DNA of 64,000 nucleotides, from contig CM073891.1 of NCBI GenBank assembly GCA_037176705.1, forward strand, positions 92,586,327-92,650,326. Direction: 5' to 3'. Below the pieces are notes generated by a model that ran no database searches, was not told where the DNA came from, and was given only the letters and a program-made list of their open reading frames with translations. This stretch comes from Molossus alvarezi. Its lineage: Eukaryota; Chordata; Mammalia; Chiroptera; Molossidae. Below, one piece after another: positions 57,647 to 64,000 of the stretch. A program made the translations under genes and the position numbers. Numbering within the stretch: position 1 is the first letter of the stretch; every line of letters starts with the position of its first letter.

Positions 57647-60600
57647 AAGGCAATAAATGAGTACATATCAATAATCACCTTAAATGTAAATGGATTGAAT
57701 GCTCACTTAAAAAGATTGGATAAGAAATCATGACTCATCTATACGTTGTTTAAAAGAGACCCATCTCACAAGAGACTCACATAGGTTGAAAGTGAAGGGA
57801 TGGAATAAAATCTAAGCAAACAGAAAGGAGAAAAAAGCTGTGGTAGCAATACTCATATCCAATAAAATAGATTTCAAAATGAAGACCATAACTAGAGACA
57901 AAAAAAGGCCACTACATAATATTGAAAGGATCTATCGAACAGGAAGATATAACCTTGATAAACATATATGCAGTCAATATAGGAGCACCAAAATATATTA
58001 AAAATCTTCTGGAAGAATTCAAAGAAAAATTTGATAGTAATACAATAATAGCGGGGACTTCAACACCCTGCTGACATCACTGGATAGATCCTCTAGACAA
58101 AAAATTAGCAAGGAAACAGAGACTCTAAATGAAGCACTATGCCTAATGGATTTAATAGATACCTACAGGGAATTACACCCCAAAACTACAGAATTCACAT
58201 TCTTCTCAACGGAACATGGAACATTCTCAAAGATAGACCACATTTCAGGGCACAAGAAGATTGAAATCATATAAAGTATCTTCTCAGATCACAATGGCAT
58301 GAAACTATGAATCCACTGCAACAAGAATATGCAAAGACATTTGAAATCATTGAAGCTAAATAGCATGTTATTAAACAACAAATGGGTTACTGAGGAGATC
58401 AAGGAAGAAATCAAAAACTTCCTGGAAACCAATAAAAATGAAGACACAACAACACAAAATCTGTGGGATGCAGCAAAAGCAGTTCAGAGAGGAAAGTTCA
58501 TAACACTACATGCTTACCTCAAGAAACAAGAAAAATCTCTAATAGACTATCTCAAATCACAACTTAAAGAACTAGAGAGCAAACAAAAAGAAAACCCCAG
58601 AGCAAGTAGAAAGAAGGTAATAGTAAAGATCAGAGCATGAATAAATGACATGGAGACCAAAAACACAATTCAAAGAATCAATGAAACAAAGAGCTATGTT
58701 TTTGAAAAGATAAACAAGATTGATGCACCCTTAGCTAGCCTCACCAAGAAACAAAGAGAGAGTACCCAAATATACAAAATCAGAAATGAAAGAGGAGAAG
58801 TTACAACTGACACCACAGAAATACAAACGATTGTCAACAACTACTATGAACAATAATATGGCAACAAATTCGACAATCTAAGCAAAATAGACAAATTTAT
58901 AGAAACACATAGTCTCCCAAAACTGGACCAGGAAGACATAGAAAACGTGAAGAGACAAAAAACAACTAAGGAAATTGAAGAGGTAATCAAAACTCTCCCA
59001 GCAAACAAAAGCCCAGGCCCGGATGGCTTCACGGGAGAGTTTTACAGAACATTCAAAAAAGAACTTACACCCATTCTTCTCAAACTATTTCAAAAGATTC
59101 AAGAAGAAGGAAGTCTTCCAAACTCATTTTATGAGAACACCATGATTCTAATTCCAAACCAGAAAAAGATAAAACAAAGAAACAAAACTACAGGCCAATA
59201 TCCCTGATGAACATAGACACCAAAATCCTGAACAAAATACTAGCAAATCGAATGAAGCAGTACATCAAAAAATTATCCACCATGACCAAGTGGGATTCAT
59301 CCCAGGAATGCAAGGCTGGTACAATATTCATAAATAATAAATATGATACACCACATAATTAAAATGAAGAAGAAAAACCACATGATCATATCAATAGATG
59401 CCGAAAAAGCCTTCGGCAAAATCTAGCATCCATTTCTGATAAAAATCTCAGCAATGTGGGAATAGAGGTATCGTATCTTGACATAATAAAGGCCATATAT
59501 GAAAGGCCTACAGCCAACATCATACTCAATGGACAGAAACTAAAAGCATTTCCCTTAAGAACAGGAACAAGAGAAGGATGCCCACTTTCACCACTCTTAT
59601 TAAACATAGTACTGGAAGTCTTAGACACAGCAGTCAAAGAGGAAGAAAAAATAAAAGGGATCCAAATAGGAAAGGAGGAATGAAACAGTCATTATTCGCA
59701 GATGACATGATACTGTACATAATAAACCCAAACGGCTCCATCAGAAACTTACTAGGCTTAATAAATGAATTTGGCAAAGTAGCAGGATACAAAATTAACG
59801 TCAAGAAATTGATGGCATTCTTATACACCAATGATGAACTCACAGAAAGAGAAACTAAGAAAACAATCCCATTTACCATTGCGGCAAAAAAATTAAGATA
59901 CCTAGGAATAAACTTAACCAAAAAAAATAAAAGACTTATTCACAGAAAACTACAGGTCATTGAAAAATAAATAGAGGAAGATATAAGAAAGTTGAAGCAC
60001 ATACCTTTTTCATGGATTGGAAGAATTAACATCATTAAAATGTCCATACTACCCAAAGCAATCTATAGATTCAATGCAATCCCCATCAAAATACCAACGA
60101 CATACTTCACAGAACTAGAACAAATACTTCAAAAGTTCATATGGAACCAAAAAAGACCTCAAATAGCCACAGCAATCTTGAAAAAGAACAAAGTTGGAGG
60201 GATCACATTACCAGATTTCAGGTTATAATACAAAGCCACTGGAATCAAAACAGCCTGGTACTGGCACAAGAACAGGTAGATAGACCAGTAGAACAGAACA
60301 AAGAACCCAGAAATGGACCCAAGGCAATATGCTCAATTAATATTTGACAAAGGGGGCAAGAGCATTCACTGTAGTAAAGACAGCCTCTTTAATAAATGGT
60401 GTTGGGAAAATTGGACAGCTACATGGGGAAAATGAAACTAGACCATCAACTTACACCCTACACAAGAATAAACTCAAAATGGATAAAAGACTTAAATGTG
60501 ACTCATGAATCCATAAAAATCCTAGAAGACAATATAGGCAACAAAATTTCAGACATCAAACGCAGCAGAATTTTCACTGATACATCACCTAAGGCAAATA

Positions 60601-61044
60601 AAAACAAAGGAGAAAATGAACACATGGGACTACATCAAACTCAAAAGCTTCTGAACAGTGAAAGATACAATCATCAAAACAGAAAGGCTACCCACTATAT
60701 GGGAGAGCATAATTGCCAATGATATATCAGATAAGGGGTTAATTTCCAATATATATATATATAGAGTGCTCATACAACTCAACAAAAGGAAGACAAAGAA
60801 CCCAATTAAAAAATGGGCAGAGGAACTAAATAGACACCTCTCCAAACAGGACATACAAATAGCTAAGAGACATATGAAGAAATGCTTAACATCACTAATC
60901 ATCAGAGAGATGCAAATTAAAACAAGAATGAGGTATCACCTCACAACAGTCAGAACGGCCGTCATCAACAAATCATCAAACAACGAGTGTTGGTGAGGGT
61001 GTGTAGAAAAATATCATATGATCTCACTTATTTGTGGAATATAA
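57647..61044 (+). pseudogene. L1-B ORF2 (endonuclease-reverse transcriptase), start codon lost and C-terminus deleted
   Basis: By alignment with L1-A the start ATG is AAG here (57647-57649), followed by AINEYISIITLNVNGLNA. The endonuclease motif keeps its glutamate (CLKETHLTRDSH, about 57750-57780). Reverse transcriptase blocks are recognisable: [16 protein letters not shown] at about 59008-59055 and an intact LFADDMILY at about 59692-59718. They lie in different frames (pieces 58947-59207, 59456-59683, 59578-59970, 59992-60228). Near 61005 the sequence jumps to the last eight residues (ISLICGI before TAA 61042-61044). This removes the region equivalent to about 21290-21672 of L1-A, roughly 127 codons of the C-terminal segment. 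Confidence 0.93.
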
Positions 61045-61303
61045 TGAACATAACAGTCTGAGGAATGGGTAGTCCCAGATATGTGGAAGTGGTATACAGT
61101 CTGACAATCCCCAGAAGAGGGAGTGGTGGGGGAGAGATAAACCAAAGAACTTATATGCATGTATGCATGTACTATGGACATGGACAACAAAGCTGGGGAC
61201 AGGGTGGGGAGGGTAGGGGAGAGGGTAATCAGTGGAGGAAAAAGGAGAAACATCTGTAACAAAAAGAAAGTAAATTAAAAAAATCAACATGAATCAAAAA
61301 GAG

Positions 61304-62489
61304 GAACATTGAAATATTTCTTTTTGCCCTCTCATTATAAAGAATTATATTGCTTGTAATAATAGGTAATTGAAGGTGGCTAAACTCAAATTTGATAAGG
61401 AAATATGTTTTCCTATGGAGAGTGTCTTTGCTTAGTTTACTATTTTATAAATGGTTACTTATTTAAGCCTGATTTTGTGTTTTATATTACACCTACCATG
61501 ATACTGGCTAAAATGCATCATTAGGGTAAGTTCTTATGTAGCCAAGTCTCTGTGTATCATTATTCCAATAAGTGAGGATCCATAAAAGTTATATCTAGGA
61601 GCATTCAACAATGCTTAACATCCAAAGTTTAGTTGCCAGTAAGTCTGGTAGTAACTTTTTTTGGGAGACAATCTGAGGTATTTATGTAGTTCAGATATAA
61701 ATAAGAGTAGTTCTATCAAGCAAACTCCAACTCTATTTTTGTTAATTGATATATAATTGTTTGTATAATTTATACTTACAGTCTGAAATGTAAGTGCTAA
61801 CATGGTATTTGACCATGGAGGTCAAAATTACATAGCAAACACCAAGGATTACCAGTGATAGTGATGATAATTTGGGACACTTTGAACTAAGTGAGGTTGG
61901 GACAGAGGCATTATGCTAAAATTAACTAGAGGATGAGAAGGAGAGAGAAATGGAGTTTAATTATGATATGGTTTAATTTAATGATTTAGATTCCATTACC
62001 CATGTTCTTTTAACAAATAACAAATCTTTTTGTAAGGCAAATAAAAAGATACAAAAAAAAAAGTTCTATTTGTCACCTGCTCATTCCACATTGAGTGGGT
62101 AACAAAGTAAGCACTGAAATCCATTTAATCAATACTGCTGATGCTCTCTGGGCTAATTGGACACATTCTATGGCTCTGAATGACTTTGTATTTATTTTCT
62201 ATACCAGAGGAATAGAATAAGAAATGGTCATCTCTTTGTAGTTGAATTGTCTGAAACAACAGTAAATTGAAAACACAGAAGCTATGGTCTTAACTGTATT
62301 AATTTATAAAGGATAGATTTTGGTTACTTGACTGAAAAACAGGGAAAGCTTTATAGTCCTAAACAATATAAAGACCAGTTTAATATTATATTTTCCACCT
62401 ATAATACTGATTAAGAGGATTTATAAGAGAAGGATAATGGATTCCAAATAGTGATGGCTAAAGAATAGTACTTCCATTATGCACCTCTG

Positions 62490-62528
<39 letters not shown>

Positions 62529-62659
62529 ATAAAATATATTGTCTAGTAGGTTGACATGATAAAAGTTATACCTTTTCACTAAATTTAAAAATAAAATAAA
62601 ATTATTTTACAGTCATTGAATATTATTTTATTTATTGCTAGCCTTACAAGTTCATTGCT
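61304..62659. other. Unassigned AT-rich sequence with a CA microsatellite
   Basis: Nothing but the (CA)n run at 62492-62527 was recognised. Confidence 0.4.
62492..62527 (+). repeat. (CA)n microsatellite, 18 units
   Basis: A pure, uninterrupted CA dinucleotide run, likely length-polymorphic. Confidence 0.97.
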
Positions 62660-62915
62660 TTTTTAAAATTTTTATCCTCACTCGAGGTAATTCTTTCATT
62701 TTTGCTCAGACAGAGTGGGAGGGAAACAGTGGAAGAGAAAGAAAGAGAGAGAAACATTGATGTGAAAGGGACACATCGAGTGGCTGCTTCCTGCACAGCC
62801 CCAACCGGGGCCAGGGACAAACTGCAACTGAGGTATGTGCCTTTAGCGGGAACCGAACCCGAGACTCTCTGGATTGTGGGCCGACGCTCTAACCGCTGAG
62901 CCAAACCAGCCAGGC
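62660..62915 (-). mobile_element. VES SINE (long type), reverse, 11-bp TSD
   Basis: Minus-strand head CTGGCTGGTTTGGCTCAGCGG at the right; 3' motif TTACCTCGAGTGAGGAT at the left. TSD ACAAGTTCATT at about 62648 and 62918. It keeps many CpGs in the head and lies head-to-head with the next VES copy. Confidence 0.95.
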
Positions 62916-62963
62916 CACAAGTTCATTACTTTTAACATATAAAATTTGTGTATGTTAGATATT

Positions 62964-63172
62964 GCCCTGACCAGTGTGGCTCAGTTGGTTGAGTGTCATC
63001 TTGTGCACTGAAAGATCATGGTTCTATTCCTGGTCAGGGCACATGCCTAGGTTGCAAGTTGGGTCCTCGATTGGGGTGCATACAGATCAACGTTTCTCTT
63101 TCACATTGATATTTGCCTCTCACCCTTTCCCTTTCTCTCTCTCTAAAAATCAATAAAAACATTTTTTAAAAA
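62964..63172 (+). mobile_element. VES SINE (AATAAA-tailed type)
   Basis: TGCCCTGACCAGTGTGGCTCAG head, GGTTCTATTCCTGGTCAGGG, CT-rich body and AATCAATAAAAAC end. 48 bases separate its head from that of the reverse copy at 62660-62915. Confidence 0.94.
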
Positions 63173-63599
63173 TTTTATTTCATCTATATTGTGATATAAT
63201 GGTAAGAATAGAATAGGGAGCACATGTAATTGATAAGCATATAAACATTTGAGGTTTTATACTTAATTTAAGATATACCCTATTCCTGTCAGCCAGAATC
63301 AATAGTCAAAGGCACTTTTCATCAATACAGGAGAACACTATCATGAATTTATTGTATATCATTAAAGACCATTATGTTTATACTTTTACCTACATTCACA
63401 TATATGAATTTATGAGGATAATGAATATTATTTCTATTTTAAATTTTCATAATTATTTTAATTATTAATATGTCTTGGCAAATGTTTTACCCATTGTTAT
63501 ATTTCCACATTCTGTTTAAATAGATATGCATGTATGTAATACATTACTTTTAACCATGATATAGTTTTTTATTATCTATTTAGTAATATACTATTACAC
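63173..63599. other. Unassigned AT-rich sequence
   Basis: Nothing recognised. Confidence 0.4.
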
Positions 63600-63850
63600 T
63601 AGATAAACATTTTATTTTTCCCCAAATACTACTGTAATAAAATTTGTTGTAAAATGGCTCCCTTTTCACATGTAGAAGACCCTCCAGTATGTACATACAT
63701 GTAGAATTGCTTAGTCTGGCATTTGGGTACAGGTATGAATTTTACTAGCTGCTAATATACAGTTGTTCTAACAATTTATACTACCAACACAAGTATATAA
63801 TAATTCTCCTTTCTCTAAACTCTTGTCAATATTTGAAGTTGTAAGACTGT
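63600..63850 (-). mobile_element. Old L1M 3' fragment, reverse (probable)
   Basis: TAGAATTGCTTAGTCTGGCA, ACAATTTATACTACCAACAC and TCTCTAAACTCTTGTCAATA recall the L1M ORF2 C-terminal region read in reverse. Very decayed. Confidence 0.5.
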
Positions 63851-64000
63851 AGTTTCCTGCAAAGAAGATAATTATTAAATAAAATTTTATTTTAGATTAA
63901 TATGCATATCTTTGATTAGAGGTAAAGTTAATATTTATTTCATGTGTATAATAATTATAAAAAATTAGAATCCGGTATGGTGTATTGGCAAAGCAGTTTT
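63851..64000. other. Unassigned AT-rich window end
   Basis: No element recognised. Confidence 0.4.

Larger units (their letters stand above)
55700..61290 (+). mobile_element. Long, inactive LINE-1 (L1-B) with 3' internal deletion
   Basis: 5' UTR (about 55700-56683), ORF1 (56684-57597), spacer, ORF2 (57647-61044), 3' UTR and A-rich end. ORF1, ORF2 and the 3' UTR align block by block with L1-A, but the 5' region is unrelated in content. ATCAAAAATTAAAGAG at 55679 and ATCAAAAAGAG near 61293 may be a diverged TSD. About 380 bp at the ORF2 C-terminus are missing. Both frames are broken. Confidence 0.94.

Noticed and set aside
1..64000. CRISPR array, bacterial operon, or phage-like module
   Set aside because: The SINE/LINE/LTR content, AT-rich spacing and microsatellites are those of a mammalian nuclear genome. 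The repeated units are dispersed retroposons with TSDs, not regularly spaced repeats.

Overview
This window looks like non-coding nuclear DNA from a bat of the vespertilionid lineage (suborder Yangochiroptera). The main evidence is about 27 copies of the tRNA-derived VES SINE. They carry RNA polymerase III A- and B-box-like heads, CT-rich middles and A-rich tails, and many are bounded by clear target-site duplications (TSDs). A SPIN-like hAT element, a mariner-like palindromic element and two long L1 copies support the same origin. Base composition is AT-rich mammalian. I found no protein-coding host gene, no rRNA, no functional tRNA and no CRISPR array. Almost every longer reading frame falls inside a decayed transposable element.

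Layout. 0-14 kb is a dense SINE field (14 VES copies) laid over older sequence: a Tigger-like fragment, a hAT element hit by an MLT1-type LTR and then a VES copy, and two decayed L1M copies that were hit by a hAT element, SINEs and a younger L1 tail. A SPIN-like element lies at 12.41-12.64 kb. An L1 copy lacking nearly all of ORF2 lies at 13.88-14.52 kb. 15.89-21.94 kb is an essentially full-length L1 (L1-A) whose 5' region holds ~54-bp tandem repeats. 22-34 kb has SINEs, LTR fragments, a plus-strand ERVL-type pol remnant with a nested hAT element, a GC-rich island near 29.0-29.5 kb, and L1M and L2 remnants. 34.6-50 kb is mostly unassigned single-copy-looking sequence with scattered MIR, L2, VES and mariner elements. 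50.6-52.9 kb has a minus-strand ERVL-type remnant. 55.70-61.29 kb is a second long L1 (L1-B) with a different, GC-rich repeated 5' region and a ~380-bp deletion of the ORF2 C-terminus. 61.3-64 kb has two head-to-head VES copies and an old L1 fragment.

Nothing here acts as a gene pathway. The elements form a chronology: L2, MIR, L1M, ERVL, MLT1 and old hAT/Tigger copies are the oldest; mariner-like, SPIN-like, L1-A and L1-B are younger; VES copies sit on top of several of the old layers. The sequence is consistent with an intergenic region or a large intron. A few repeat-free AT-rich stretches (for example 25.7-26.1 kb) are candidates for conserved regulatory DNA, but this cannot be decided from one sequence. 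I did not find a convincing new biological system. The most notable items are the SPIN-like element, the two unrelated tandem-repeat L1 5' regions, the internally deleted L1 copies, the nested-transposon stratigraphy, and an unidentified poly(A)-type retro-insertion bounded by a 13-bp direct repeat.
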